Positions 36,885-46,788 of a DNA stretch of 64,000 nt are shown here, piece by piece. Origin of the DNA: Gammaproteobacteria bacterium (GTDB lineage Bacteria > Pseudomonadota > Gammaproteobacteria > Granulosicoccales > Granulosicoccaceae); assembly GCA_002746645.1 (NCBI GenBank), contig PDPU01000029.1, positions 22,038 through 86,037 of the forward strand, given 5' to 3'. Under the pieces are notes generated by a model. The model searched no databases, had not been told where the DNA came from, and was given only the letters and a program-made list of their open reading frames with translations. The first letter of the stretch is position 1, and the number at the start of each line of letters is the position of its first letter. The position numbers and the translations under genes were made by a program.

Positions 36885-38180
36885 CTATCCCGCCTGCTTT
36901 CCGTGCATCTTGTCACGTCCGACGGCAACGAGACTGATCACCGACACGACCACCCCCGAAAGCAGGTAGATGGCCACCGACCAGAGCCCCAGCGTATTGG
37001 TGAAGGCCAGTGCAGCAAGCGGAGCAAAGGCCGCACCGAAGATCCACGACAGATTGGTTGCGAGCGCGCTGCCGGAGTACTGGAATTCGGGCAGAAAGCG
37101 TCCGGGGGTGATTGCTGCCGCCTGACCGTATCCGAGTCCGAACAGGGCAAAGCCCACAATGATGAACCAGCCGCTGTTGGTCTCCAGCGTTGAAACCGCC
37201 AGGCTGAACAGCGCCACGAACAGGAGCTGCACCATCATCAGTCTGCGTCGTCCGATTCTGTCGGCAAGCGTTCCGGCGAACAGCATCGTTGCAATGGCGA
37301 CGACGCCACCGATCATCTGCATCAGGAGGATGTCCTCGATCGGCCGCTGCTGGTAGAGGATGATGTAGCCAAGCGGAAAGATCGTGACGAGATGAAACAG
37401 CGCGTAGCTCGTCAGCGGAATGAATGTCGAACGCAGAATCGGCTGCCACTGCTTCTCGATCAGTTCCTGCAGCGGCGCGGAGCGGAAACTGTTCTGCTCG
37501 GAAAAGGTGCTGTTGATCAGGCGCACGCGAGCAAACAGAGACACCACGTTGACTGCCAGCACGGCAAAGAACGGGAAACGCCAGCCCCACTTGATGAATT
37601 CTTCCTCGGTAAGAAAGCCGGTCAGCACGTAGTAGATCGCTGCCGCAGTGATGAAGCCGAGCGGGCCACCGAGTTGGGGCAGCATCGCATACCAGTTCTT
37701 GCGGCCTCTGGGGGCCTCATGCTGGAGCTTCAGCGGCAGCCCATCCCAGGACATGCCTTGTCCGATACCCTGCCCGATGCGCAGGATGATCAGAAGCAGT
37801 GGCGCGGCGACGCCGATTGCCTCGTAGCTCGGCAGGAGTCCGATCGACAAGGTGGCGGCACCGAAGATGAACAGGGCAAGTACCACCTTCGCCACCCGGC
37901 CCATGCGCCGATCCACCTGCCGGGCGAACAGGCTTGCACCGGGTCTGACGAGAAACGCCAGCGAGAAGACGAGAAACGACAGCATTGTGCCGGTGACCGG
38001 ATCGAAGCCCGGGAAGAAGACTCTCGGAAACACCAGTACCGATGCGATGCCATAGACGAAGAAACCGAAGAATTCGGTAACTCGAGCCATGATGATGGTT
38101 GTGATAACCTCGTCCAGAGTGACAGCATGATCACTGTCGGTGGACACGGAATGCGGACTTGCGACGTCAGGTGTAGTCAT
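36885..38180 (-). CDS. MFS transporter, metabolite:H+ symporter type
   Basis: The 431-residue protein has about 12 transmembrane helices. The family mark between helices 2 and 3 reads FARQVDRRMGRVAKVV and its second-half counterpart reads FAGTLADRIGRRRLMMV. RIGQGIGQGMSWDG resembles the MHS loop usually read as QGxxxGGE. Start MTTPDVASPHSV at 38180, with a weak ribosome-binding site. The frame is open far upstream but without protein character. Substrate unknown. Confidence 0.88.
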   Translation of the reverse strand: MTTPDVASPHSVSTDSDHAVTLDEVITTIIMARVTEFFGFFVYGIASVLVFPRVFFPGFDPVTGTMLSFLVFSLAFLVRPGASLFARQVDRRMGRVAKVVLALFIFGAATLSIGLLPSYEAIGVAAPLLLIILRIGQGIGQGMSWDGLPLKLQHEAPRGRKNWYAMLPQLGGPLGFITAAAIYYVLTGFLTEEEFIKWGWRFPFFAVLAVNVVSLFARVRLINSTFSEQNSFRSAPLQELIEKQWQPILRSTFIPLTSYALFHLVTIFPLGYIILYQQRPIEDILLMQMIGGVVAIATMLFAGTLADRIGRRRLMMVQLLFVALFSLAVSTLETNSGWFIIVGFALFGLGYGQAAAITPGRFLPEFQYSGSALATNLSWIFGAAFAPLAALAFTNTLGLWSVAIYLLSGVVVSVISLVAVGRDKMHGKQAG

Positions 38181-38332
38181 GGCTTTAATCAGTTCGAAAC
38201 CGTCGGAACTTCCGGTAGCGGCAGCAAGGCCGGCACAGCGAACGCAGTCGCCATGCCGTGCCGGAAAGCTTAGCATGGGCGGCACAACGGATTGGCGCGT
38301 CCGGCAACGTGGAATCCAACCGGCCAGGTATT

Positions 38333-38338
38333 TATAAT
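38333..38338 (+). promoter_or_regulatory. Candidate -10 element of the cyo operon
   Basis: A perfect TATAAT lies 113 bp upstream of the cyoA start in the 270-bp divergent region. No convincing -35 is found at 16-18 bp spacing (TGGAAT at best), so an activator may be needed. Confidence 0.35.
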
Positions 38339-38450
38339 CCATGATTGCTTGTGAGCATCTGCGAACCGACACCAGGCCGTGCGCAGTTGCACTGCACGAA
38401 CCAGTGCGTCGCCACACAATCACGCAGGTAAAACAGGGGTATTTGCACCA

Positions 38451-39509
38451 ATGAAGAAACAGATCGGTTTGCTTGCCGTTCTTGCTGCTGGTGCCGTGTT
38501 GTCCGGCTGCGATCTCGTCGTCATCAATCCTTCGGGAGACATCGCCACCCAGGAAAGCCAGCTCATCGGCTACTCCACCCTGCTGATGCTGCTCGTGATC
38601 GTGCCCGTCATGCTGCTCACGGTGTTCTTTGCCTGGCACTATCGCGCTTCCAACAAGAAGGCAACCTACGAGCCGGAGTGGAATCACTCGATCAGCCTCG
38701 AAATCGTGATCTGGACCTTGCCGCTCGCGATCATCATCACCCTCGCGGGACTGACCTGGGTCGCTACGCATCGCCTGAATCCCTACGATCCAGTCACCCG
38801 CATTGCCAGGGACACACCGGTACCGGAAGGTGTCGAGCCGCTCGTCGTGAAAGTGGTGGCGATGGACTGGAAATGGCTGTTCATCTACCCCGAAGAAGGC
38901 GTTGCCTCCATCAACGAGATGGCCGCCCCGGTCAATCGACCCATCGAATTGCAGCTCACCAGCACCACGGTCATGAACTCGTTCTACATACCGGCGCTGG
39001 CAGGGCAGATCTACGCCATGCCGGGCATGCAGACCGAACTCAACGCCGTGATCAACGAAGCAGGTGACTACGAGGGATTCTCGGCAAACTACAGCGGTGC
39101 CGGCTTCTCGCACATGCGCTTCGTCTTTCATGGTCTTGACGATGCCGGTTTCGAGAACTGGATCGATACCGTCAGGCAAAGCAAACTCGAACTCGACCGT
39201 GACACCTTCGTCACCCTCGAGCAGCCGAGCGAGAAGGTACCGGTAACCCATTATTCGAACATCGACCCCGAACTCTGGGATCTGGCCGTCAACCTCTGTT
39301 TCGAACCCAGCACCCTCTGTCATGACGACATGATGATGGTGGACGCGCTCGGTGGCGGCGGTCTCGAGGGCCTGTTCATGCGCGAGCAGTTTGCCGACAT
39401 CTGCACCGCCGATGACCCCGTGGCCTTCCTGAGCCGCATTGCCGAAGAGAGGAAGCCGCAGGCTCTCGCCGCCCACAGCAACAGTCAAACCAGCCCGTCC
39501 GGGTTGTAA
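38451..39509 (+). CDS. cyoA: Cytochrome o ubiquinol oxidase subunit II
   Basis: This is subunit II of the quinol-oxidising terminal oxidase in the inner membrane. The 352-residue product from the ATG at 38451 has a lipobox LSGC (Cys20), two transmembrane helices (about 42-64 and 85-107) and a periplasmic cupredoxin domain. The CuA ligands of cytochrome c oxidases are missing ([16 protein letters not shown] in their place), which marks the quinol type. It starts the cyoABCD-SURF1 operon. Confidence 0.94.
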   Translation: MKKQIGLLAVLAAGAVLSGCDLVVINPSGDIATQESQLIGYSTLLMLLVIVPVMLLTVFFAWHYRASNKKATYEPEWNHSISLEIVIWTLPLAIIITLAGLTWVATHRLNPYDPVTRIARDTPVPEGVEPLVVKVVAMDWKWLFIYPEEGVASINEMAAPVNRPIELQLTSTTVMNSFYIPALAGQIYAMPGMQTELNAVINEAGDYEGFSANYSGAGFSHMRFVFHGLDDAGFENWIDTVRQSKLELDRDTFVTLEQPSEKVPVTHYSNIDPELWDLAVNLCFEPSTLCHDDMMMVDALGGGGLEGLFMREQFADICTADDPVAFLSRIAEERKPQALAAHSNSQTSPSGL

Positions 39510-39526
39510 TCGAGGAGACATTATCG

Positions 39527-41557
39527 ATGGCAACTGAAGCAGCAGCTCACGCGGGTGAATGGTCACCCGTGCTCGGCAAGCTTGGCTGGCACGTGCTCCC
39601 GTTCCACGAGCCGGTCATCCTTGCAACCTTCATCGTGGTGATGGCAGGCGGCCTCGCCCTGCTCTGGGCACTCACGAAATACCGGCTCTGGGGTTATCTG
39701 TGGCGAGAGTGGTTCACTTCCATCGACCACAAGAAGATCGGCATCATGTACATGATTCTGGGGCTGGTGATGCTCCTGCGTGGCTTTGCCGACGCCCTGA
39801 TGATGCGCATCCAGCAGGCGCTGGCCTCGTTCGGTTTCGAGGGCTATCTCAATGCGCACCACTACGATCAGATCTTCACCGCGCACGGCGTCATCATGAT
39901 CTTCTTCGTGGCCATGCCCTTCGTCACCGGCCTCATGAACTACATCATGCCGTTGCAGATCGGCGCGCGCGACGTGGCCTTTCCGTTTCTCAACAACTTC
40001 AGTTTCTGGCTCACGGTTTCGGGCGCCGTCCTGATCATGATCTCGCTGTTCGTCGGCGAGTTCTCGACCTCGGGCTGGCTGGCCTATCCACCCTTGTCCG
40101 GCATCGAATTCAGTCCGACCGTGGGGATGGACTACTACCTCTGGTCGCTGAACATCGCGGGCCTGGGAACAACGCTGTCCGGCATCAACCTCGTGGTCAC
40201 GATCATCAAGATGCGCTGCCCGGGCATGACCTACATGCGCATGCCGATTTTCACCTGGACCGCCTTCTGCACCAACATCCTGATCGTCGCCACCTTCCCG
40301 GTGCTTGCTGCAACGCTGGCACTGCTGACAGCCGATCGCTACATCGGCACGCACTTCTTCACTTCGGAACTCGGCGGCAGCCCGATGATGTACGTGAACC
40401 TCATCTGGATCTGGGGTCACCCGGAGGTATACATCCTGATCCTGCCGATCTTCGGCGTGTTCTCCGAGGTCGTGGCCACCTTCTGCGGCAAACGACTGTT
40501 CGGCTACACGTCAATGGTCTATGCCACCATGGTCATCACGATACTGAGCTACATCGTCTGGCTGCACCACTTCTTCACCATGGGTGCGGGTGCCGACGTC
40601 AACTCCTTCTTCGGCATCACCACGATGATCATCTCGATACCGACGGGAGCGAAACTCTTCAACTGGCTGTTCACCATGTACAAGGGCCGTATCCGCTACG
40701 AACTGCCGATGATGTGGAGCGTGGCCTTCATGCTCACCTTCGTGCTCGGCGGCATGACCGGCGTGCTCCTCGCCGTACCGCCGGCAGACTACGTGCTGCA
40801 CAACTCCCTGTTCCTGATCGCGCACTTTCACAACGTGATCATCGGGGGCGTGGTGTTCGGGGTGTTTGCCGCCATTGCCTACTGGTTCCCGAAAGCCTTC
40901 GGTTTCCGTCTCGACCCCTTCTGGGGCAAGGTGAGTTTCTGGTGCTGGGTGATCGGTTTCTACCTCGCCTTCATGCCGATCTACCTGCTGGGGCTCATGG
41001 GTGTGACCCGTCGACTGAGCCAGTTCGAAGACACCGCCTACGCCATCTACTTCAACGTGGCGCTCGTCGGCGCCGTGCTGATCTTCGCCGGCATCCTCGC
41101 CTCGCTCTACCAGTTCTACGTGTCGATACGTGATCGTGAACGCCTCAGAGATACCACCGGAGATCCCTGGGACGGGCGCACCCTGGAGTGGTCCACCTCC
41201 TCGCCACCGCCCTACTACAACTTCGCCTTCACGCCGCGTGTGCATGTGATCGATGCCTTTACGCAGATGAAGCAGCATGGCTTCAAGCGACCAACGGACG
41301 GATTCGAACCGATCCACATGCCGCGCTACACCGAGGCCGGCGTGGTGATCTCGGGGCTTCTCACCATCATGGGCTTTGCCCTGGTGTGGCACGTCTGGTG
41401 GCTGGCGGCAGCGACTTTCGTCTCGGCCATTCTCTACGGCATACTGCACACCTTCGACTACGACCGTGATTATCACGTGCCTGCCGACGAAGTCAGGCAC
41501 ATCGAGGATGAGCGCACCGCGCTCCTGAACGGCCAGCGGGAGGTACAGCCGACGTGA
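39527..41557 (+). CDS. cyoB: Cytochrome o ubiquinol oxidase subunit I
   Basis: This 676-residue catalytic haem-copper subunit has about 15 helices. The CuB and cross-linked Tyr site is in [17 protein letters not shown], with the two CuB histidines in WLHHFFTMG and haem ligands in [10 protein letters not shown]. Proton-channel residues include ANSFFGI-type [10 protein letters not shown]. It starts 17 bp after cyoA. The next gene starts inside its stop codon (GTGA). Confidence 0.97.
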   Translation: MATEAAAHAGEWSPVLGKLGWHVLPFHEPVILATFIVVMAGGLALLWALTKYRLWGYLWREWFTSIDHKKIGIMYMILGLVMLLRGFADALMMRIQQALASFGFEGYLNAHHYDQIFTAHGVIMIFFVAMPFVTGLMNYIMPLQIGARDVAFPFLNNFSFWLTVSGAVLIMISLFVGEFSTSGWLAYPPLSGIEFSPTVGMDYYLWSLNIAGLGTTLSGINLVVTIIKMRCPGMTYMRMPIFTWTAFCTNILIVATFPVLAATLALLTADRYIGTHFFTSELGGSPMMYVNLIWIWGHPEVYILILPIFGVFSEVVATFCGKRLFGYTSMVYATMVITILSYIVWLHHFFTMGAGADVNSFFGITTMIISIPTGAKLFNWLFTMYKGRIRYELPMMWSVAFMLTFVLGGMTGVLLAVPPADYVLHNSLFLIAHFHNVIIGGVVFGVFAAIAYWFPKAFGFRLDPFWGKVSFWCWVIGFYLAFMPIYLLGLMGVTRRLSQFEDTAYAIYFNVALVGAVLIFAGILASLYQFYVSIRDRERLRDTTGDPWDGRTLEWSTSSPPPYYNFAFTPRVHVIDAFTQMKQHGFKRPTDGFEPIHMPRYTEAGVVISGLLTIMGFALVWHVWWLAAATFVSAILYGILHTFDYDRDYHVPADEVRHIEDERTALLNGQREVQPT

Positions 41558-42306
41558 GCGCGGGAAGCGATATCAGCATGGCAGGAACCGTAGGCAATCC
41601 GGCATCGCAGCCACTCGAATTCTTCGTGCGTGGTGATGCACACGCATCGGCATCGCCGGTGCAGCGCGACGCCGGGGGCGATGTGGTCAGCGATGTGCTC
41701 CACGCGGGCGTCGATGACGGCATGCACGCGGAGGAACACGAGCACGAACACGAAACCGGCACCATGCTCGGTTTCTGGATCTACCTCATGAGCGATTGCC
41801 TGATCTTCGGCATCCTCTTTGCGGTCTATGCCGTACTCGGGCAGAACTACGCAGCCGGCCCGGCGCCGAAGGATCTCTTCGAACTCGATCTGATCCTGCT
41901 TTCCACCTTCATGCTGCTGTTCTCCTCGATTACCTATGGCTTCGCCATGCTGCGCATGCACAAGGGCGATCGCAAGGGGCTGGTGTTCTGGCTGATCATC
42001 ACGGGGCTGTTCGGCCTCGCCTTCCTGTATCTCGAATACCGCGAATTCTCGCACCTCTGGCACCTCGGGGCCACACCCATGAGCAGTGCCTTTCTGTCCT
42101 CGTTCTATCTGCTGGTGGGCACGCACGGCGCACACGTGACCGCTGGCAGCATCTGGCTCGTGGTGCTCCTGATTCAGGTAGGCTTGCACGGGCTCAACAA
42201 CGCCAATCAACGTCGTATCGCCTGCCTGAGCATGTTCTGGCACTTCCTCGATCTGATATGGATCGGCGTGTTCACACTGGTTTATCTCACGGGGGTGATG
42301 TTGTGA
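41554..42306 (+). CDS. cyoC: Cytochrome o ubiquinol oxidase subunit III
   Basis: The 250-residue product has five helices in the C-terminal 190 residues ([40 protein letters not shown]). The first 65 residues form a polar, His/Glu-rich extension ([10 protein letters not shown]) that is about 45 residues longer than E. coli CyoC. A start further in (for example the Met before AGTVGN) is possible, but the GTG at 41554 overlaps the cyoB stop in the same way as the other junctions. Confidence 0.93.
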   Translation: MSAGSDISMAGTVGNPASQPLEFFVRGDAHASASPVQRDAGGDVVSDVLHAGVDDGMHAEEHEHEHETGTMLGFWIYLMSDCLIFGILFAVYAVLGQNYAAGPAPKDLFELDLILLSTFMLLFSSITYGFAMLRMHKGDRKGLVFWLIITGLFGLAFLYLEYREFSHLWHLGATPMSSAFLSSFYLLVGTHGAHVTAGSIWLVVLLIQVGLHGLNNANQRRIACLSMFWHFLDLIWIGVFTLVYLTGVML

Positions 42307-42656
42307 GTGCCGATACCGGAAGCCACGGTTCGTTCCGTTCCTACATGATGGGCTTCGGCCTGTCGGTGGTGCTGACGCTCATTCCCTTCGGCATCGTGAT
42401 GGGCGGGATGTATTCGAACCCGAAGTGGGCCGTGCTGATCATATTCCTGCTCGGCGCTGCGCAGATGCTCGTGCATATCTACTACTTCCTGCACGTTGAT
42501 GTCGCCGCGGAAGATGGCTGGCTGCTCATGTCCGTTGCCTTCACGGTGTTGATGCTGGCCATCGTCCTCGTGGGGTCGCTCTGGGTCATGTTCCATCTCG
42601 AGGAACACGTGATGCCGGCGCACGAGCAGATCGAGCGGGTGCGCAATCTGCCGTGA
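42303..42656 (+). CDS. cyoD: Cytochrome o ubiquinol oxidase subunit IV
   Basis: The 117-residue small subunit has three helices (about 13-33, 40-62 and 76-98). It includes SYMMGFGLSVVLTLIPFGIV and LVHIYYFLHVDVAAEDGW, which matches CyoD. The GTG start at 42303 overlaps the cyoC stop (GTGA). Subunit IV assists CuB assembly in subunit I. Confidence 0.93.
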   Translation: MSADTGSHGSFRSYMMGFGLSVVLTLIPFGIVMGGMYSNPKWAVLIIFLLGAAQMLVHIYYFLHVDVAAEDGWLLMSVAFTVLMLAIVLVGSLWVMFHLEEHVMPAHEQIERVRNLP

Positions 42657-43417
42657 AATCGGCAGACAACACCGCGAGGCGTCTGCGCCCCGGTGCGTTG
42701 CTTGCACTCGCTGCCGCACTGCTCGTGATTGCGGCGCTGGTATGGCTCGGCAACTGGCAGCTTCGACGCCTCGAATGGAAGCTCGATCTCATCGAAGCCA
42801 TTGAAACCCGCGCCACGGCAGAACCCATCCCTGCCACACCGACATTGCCCGAACCCGTTTCGGACCACGTCTATCGCCGCGTCACGGCAAGGGGGCACTA
42901 CCTTCACGACAAGACACGTCAGGTCAAGGCCGTTACGGAAATCGGGGCGGGTTACTGGGTGATGACCCCGCTCGCCACGCCGGATTTCGCGTTGTGGGTC
43001 AATCGAGGATTCGTTCCTGCCGAACACCGCGCCCGCGGTGCCTACGAAGAACCCGACGGCGAGATGATCGTGGAAGGTCTCGTTCGTGCCAGCGAGCCGA
43101 ACGGCACGCTGTTGCAGAAGAACCGGCCCGATCAGGATCGCTGGTTTTCACGTGACGTCGCCGTGCTGACGGCAACAACCGGAACTTCAGACGCGGCGAA
43201 CTATTTCATTGACGCCATCACGGAACAACCGGCGTCAATGGAACAACCGGCGTCACGCGACCACACCGGCTCCTCGGCGTCCACCTCCTGGCCACGAGCA
43301 GGGCTGACCCGACTGTCGTTCAGGAACACTCATCTTGCCTACGCCATCACCTGGTATGCGATGGCCGCCGCACTGTCTGCCGCCCTGGCCTGGGTCGTCT
43401 TCAGAAATCCAGCTTGA
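42653..43417 (+). CDS. SURF1 family oxidase biogenesis protein
   Basis: The 254-residue inner-membrane protein has N- and C-terminal transmembrane helices (about 13-34 and 228-248) around a periplasmic domain. Family marks are WLGNWQLRRLEWK, VWVNRGFVP-type LWVNRGFVPAEH and the C-terminal HLAYAITWYAMA. SURF1 proteins help insert haem a/o in haem-copper oxidases. The GTG start overlaps the cyoD stop. An 18-bp tandem duplication (43222-43257) adds the repeat EQPASM/EQPASR. The end overlaps the convergent TonB receptor gene by 17 bp. Confidence 0.88.
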   Translation: MKSADNTARRLRPGALLALAAALLVIAALVWLGNWQLRRLEWKLDLIEAIETRATAEPIPATPTLPEPVSDHVYRRVTARGHYLHDKTRQVKAVTEIGAGYWVMTPLATPDFALWVNRGFVPAEHRARGAYEEPDGEMIVEGLVRASEPNGTLLQKNRPDQDRWFSRDVAVLTATTGTSDAANYFIDAITEQPASMEQPASRDHTGSSASTSWPRAGLTRLSFRNTHLAYAITWYAMAAALSAALAWVVFRNPA

Positions 43418-45623
43418 AGCCGAGCGTGAAGGTCTGCGGCTTGACGCCACGAGCACCATAGGGGCGACGTGCGGAAATCTTCTGCGTGTCGAACAGATTG
43501 TCGGCCAGGAAATACACCTGCTGATTCTCCCGCCACTGGTAGCGAAGCGACAGATCCACCATCGAATACGCATCGGTGCTGTCGCTGGCCGGCGGAGAGC
43601 CCTGACCGGCGATGGTGCGCATGCTGGCCATGTACTTCCAGGCGAGGGATGTCTGCAGATTGAACCGCTGCAGCGTGACTCTCGCGGCCATCTGATGCTC
43701 GGGAAGATACGGCAGTTCATCACCCTTCACCACATCCTGAAGATCGGGCCTCGGCGAGGTGAAGTCATTCCGTATTTCGCTGCCTGTATAGGTGTAGGCA
43801 AGATCGGTGTTGACCGTCGTCGGCGACGCTTCTCCACCGAAGCTGAAGAGCGCACCGACGCTCGACTCCAGCCCGTAGATGTGCACCGAACCCGCGTTGA
43901 AGCTCGAATCGAGATCGGTGGTGGCGCAGCCCGAGGAAAAGGTACAGGTACCCGAGAGGTTGCTGTAGTCGTTGAAGAATCCGATGAATTCGCCCTTGTA
44001 GCGTGCGCCCGAGTAGCGCAGGCCGGCTTCGTAGTTGATGCTTTCTTCGGGATCGACTGCGTCGTCGCTTTCGGGGCTTGCCGGCACGAAGCCCTTGTGC
44101 ACGCCAAACAACAGGTTGAGTTTCGGCAACAGACGATAGTTGATGCCGATGCCGGGAATCAGCACGTCCTGATCACGACTTTTCGATTCGCCGGAGAGGA
44201 AATCGTCGAATTCATTGTCGATGAATTCGGCCCTGAACCCACCGGACACGGTCCATTTTCCCGATTCGATGCGATCATGCACGTAGAGGGCCGTGGCGAT
44301 GGAGCGCGCTTCGTTGCGCGTGGTCGGACGCCAGGGGTCCCCGTTGTCGACAAGCCCGCCATTCTGCATGAGGTAACCGTGTTCGGTATGCCGCCGCGTG
44401 ATCTCGTCCTGGTGAACGCGCAGGCCCACATCCACCTGATGACTGCTGTCAAGGAAGAAACCCTCGTAGGCGAGCGTGGTCTGAATGCCTCTGGAGACGA
44501 AGTCGCGGTCGTTTTCTCCGGCCAGGAGGGTTTCCGAGTTGGTGGAGGAATCGCGATCGCCGCGGAGCACATCGAGGAAGATCGAGTTGATACTGCTGTC
44601 CGGATTCGCGAATATGTCCTGCAGGCTCGGTGCCCCGTCGGCAAACCCGTTGAGCTTGTCCCAGACACGCGCAAAGCGACGCTCGTAGAGCGTGGTGTCG
44701 ATGGTGAAATCGCCGCCCGGGTCGAAATAGTGATTCAGACTGAAATGCTGATGATCCCAGACCATCCGATCGCGCTCCGCCGCCGTGTAGCGGCGCTCGG
44801 GCTCATCGCGAAAATCCGCATCGGTGAGCCCGAGATAGCTCTGGTCGGAGTCCTCGTCCGAATAGCCGATCTTGAGATCGATCTGATGATAGTTCTCGGC
44901 CTCGAGCGGTGAATTCCAGCGCAGCTTGGCCACCACGTCACGCTTGTCGAAACCGGTATCACCGCCATTCTTCAGCTCATGAAAGCCGTCCGAACGGTAG
45001 TACACGCCTTCGAGCATGGCCCCGACGGTATCGTTGCTGAAGCCACCGTAGGCATGGGCTTTCGCCGTGCCGAAACTGCCAAGGCCGAGATCGACGGCGC
45101 CGATGTGGTCTTCTTCGTCCTCACTGCCGGGTATGACGCGACTGACGAGGTTCACCACGCCACCCACGGTGTTGGGACCATTCTGAATGGCCGCCGGCCC
45201 CTTGAATACCTCCACCGCCTGAATGCGCGCCAGCATCGGAAAATAGTAGGCAGCCGGTGCCGAATACGGCGCAGGAGCGAGAAGGATGCCGTCCTCGGCA
45301 AGCGCGATCTTCTTGCTCCGGTCCGAGTCGGCGCCACGCATGCCGATGTTCGGCCGCAGGCCCCAGCCGTCTTCCTGGCGGATATACACACCCGGCACGG
45401 TATCGAGCACCTGATGAATGTCGTTGTAGCTGAAGACCTCGAGTTCCTCTTCATCGACATGGGTCACCGACCCGGGCGTACTCTCGCGCTCTTCGGCATT
45501 TCCCGTGATGGTGAGCCGCTCGAGTTCGATGATGTCGTCGTCGGCCGAGGCGGCCGTTGCTGCCAGCAACGAACTCAGCAATGGCAACAGCCATCGGCCA
45601 CGCTGCACACGAGGTGTCTGCAT
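43401..45623 (-). CDS. TonB-dependent outer-membrane receptor, FecA-like
   Basis: The 740-residue receptor has a signal peptide (about 1-27, ending ATAASA) and a TonB-box region (ELERLTITG). The plug domain contains VLDTVPGVYIRQEDGWGLRP and SDRSKKIALAEDGILLAPAP, a pattern typical of FecA-like ferric-chelate receptors. The 22-strand barrel ends in Phe (FTLGFKLDF). It is the last gene of the imelysin-DUF1513-receptor unit, 25 bp after DUF1513. The chelate transported is unknown. Confidence 0.92.
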   Translation of the reverse strand: MQTPRVQRGRWLLPLLSSLLAATAASADDDIIELERLTITGNAEERESTPGSVTHVDEEELEVFSYNDIHQVLDTVPGVYIRQEDGWGLRPNIGMRGADSDRSKKIALAEDGILLAPAPYSAPAAYYFPMLARIQAVEVFKGPAAIQNGPNTVGGVVNLVSRVIPGSEDEEDHIGAVDLGLGSFGTAKAHAYGGFSNDTVGAMLEGVYYRSDGFHELKNGGDTGFDKRDVVAKLRWNSPLEAENYHQIDLKIGYSDEDSDQSYLGLTDADFRDEPERRYTAAERDRMVWDHQHFSLNHYFDPGGDFTIDTTLYERRFARVWDKLNGFADGAPSLQDIFANPDSSINSIFLDVLRGDRDSSTNSETLLAGENDRDFVSRGIQTTLAYEGFFLDSSHQVDVGLRVHQDEITRRHTEHGYLMQNGGLVDNGDPWRPTTRNEARSIATALYVHDRIESGKWTVSGGFRAEFIDNEFDDFLSGESKSRDQDVLIPGIGINYRLLPKLNLLFGVHKGFVPASPESDDAVDPEESINYEAGLRYSGARYKGEFIGFFNDYSNLSGTCTFSSGCATTDLDSSFNAGSVHIYGLESSVGALFSFGGEASPTTVNTDLAYTYTGSEIRNDFTSPRPDLQDVVKGDELPYLPEHQMAARVTLQRFNLQTSLAWKYMASMRTIAGQGSPPASDSTDAYSMVDLSLRYQWRENQQVYFLADNLFDTQKISARRPYGARGVKPQTFTLGFKLDF

Positions 45624-45648
45624 TGACGGTGCTCCGCAAGGATCGCGC

Positions 45649-46758
45649 TCAGGCCCGCGCATCGAGCCTGAACATGTGATTGGTCCATCTGGCCTGCTGC
45701 CAGGGGCCGCCGAGTGGTTTGATTTCCTGCGTGGCCACGTCGATGTCGAGCAGCTCTCCGGTATTGGCGCTCGCCATGACCGAACGTGTGCCGGGAACGT
45801 GTTCAACGCCACCCACGTCATCGATGTCGAGCGCCGCAACGTAACGCATGTTGTGCAGGTCCCAGATGGTCATGCGATTGCCGCGTGGACAACTGACCAC
45901 GGCAATGTCTTCGCCCACGAAACGACCGCAGGCGGTGTAGTTCTTCATCTGCCAGAGCGCATCATCGGGTATGTCAGGCACGTGCAGTGTGCCCTTTTCA
46001 TCGAGCACGGCCACCAGCGGAGGCATCTCCGATTCACCCTTGTACTGGCAGCAGATCAGCACGCGATTGCCGGGGCTGACATCCAGATGGCGAATGGACA
46101 GCTTCGGCACGGGAAGCTCGTAACGCGCGCGAATGCGTCCCTGCAGCACATCGATCAGCACCAGTTCCGAATGCATGGTGTTGATGTTGAGTTCACGCTT
46201 GCCGGTGGCCGGTCGCGTCTCGATGCCACCACCCGCCACGAAGAGCGTACGCCCGTCATTCGAGAGGCGCAGATCATGCGGACCGATGCCCCCGGTGGGA
46301 ATGTAGCGCCGGAGCTGATGGCTGACCGCATCGTATTCGGCAATCAGACCCGTTGCGTCGCGGCTCTGGTTCTGGGTGGTGTATATCGTCGAACCATCGT
46401 GGTTGTACACGCCATGACCATTGAAGTGATGCCCGGGCAGCGCGTGCAGGGTACCGAGATGCCGGCCCCGGCGATCGAGTACCGGCGCGCGCGTGCCGGG
46501 CAACGTCGGCAGTGACACGACCCGAGTGCTGGTTGGATCAACAGCAAACCCGTGCGCCTTGTCGGGCAGCGCGAAGCGGAAGATCTCGTCGCCATCACGC
46601 CGGAAGGCACTGACCTGATGGCGCGCCCTGCCCGCTTCGTCACTCGCCGATGCGTCGAAGTGGCCGTTGACGAACAGCAGATCATCGCTCCTGCCGGCAA
46701 GGCAACCACCACCGGCAAGCAGTGGTACCAGGCCGAGAAAATGGCGGCGAGTCAGCAT
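45649..46758 (-). CDS. DUF1513 family periplasmic protein (Tat substrate)
   Basis: The 369-residue protein begins MLTRRHFLGLVPLLAGG, a twin-arginine signal. The mature part is beta-propeller-like, with repeats such as GHHFNGHGVYNHDGSTIYTT, GIGPHDLRLSNDGRTLFVAG and LSIRHLDVSPGNRVL. DUF1513 proteins are regularly encoded with imelysins and di-haem oxidoreductases in iron-uptake loci, and the molecular role is unknown. It lies 30 bp after the imelysin gene. Confidence 0.88.
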   Translation of the reverse strand: MLTRRHFLGLVPLLAGGGCLAGRSDDLLFVNGHFDASASDEAGRARHQVSAFRRDGDEIFRFALPDKAHGFAVDPTSTRVVSLPTLPGTRAPVLDRRGRHLGTLHALPGHHFNGHGVYNHDGSTIYTTQNQSRDATGLIAEYDAVSHQLRRYIPTGGIGPHDLRLSNDGRTLFVAGGGIETRPATGKRELNINTMHSELVLIDVLQGRIRARYELPVPKLSIRHLDVSPGNRVLICCQYKGESEMPPLVAVLDEKGTLHVPDIPDDALWQMKNYTACGRFVGEDIAVVSCPRGNRMTIWDLHNMRYVAALDIDDVGGVEHVPGTRSVMASANTGELLDIDVATQEIKPLGGPWQQARWTNHMFRLDARA

Positions 46759-46788
46759 GAGCGACAACAAGGCATCAGCAAACGGGTT

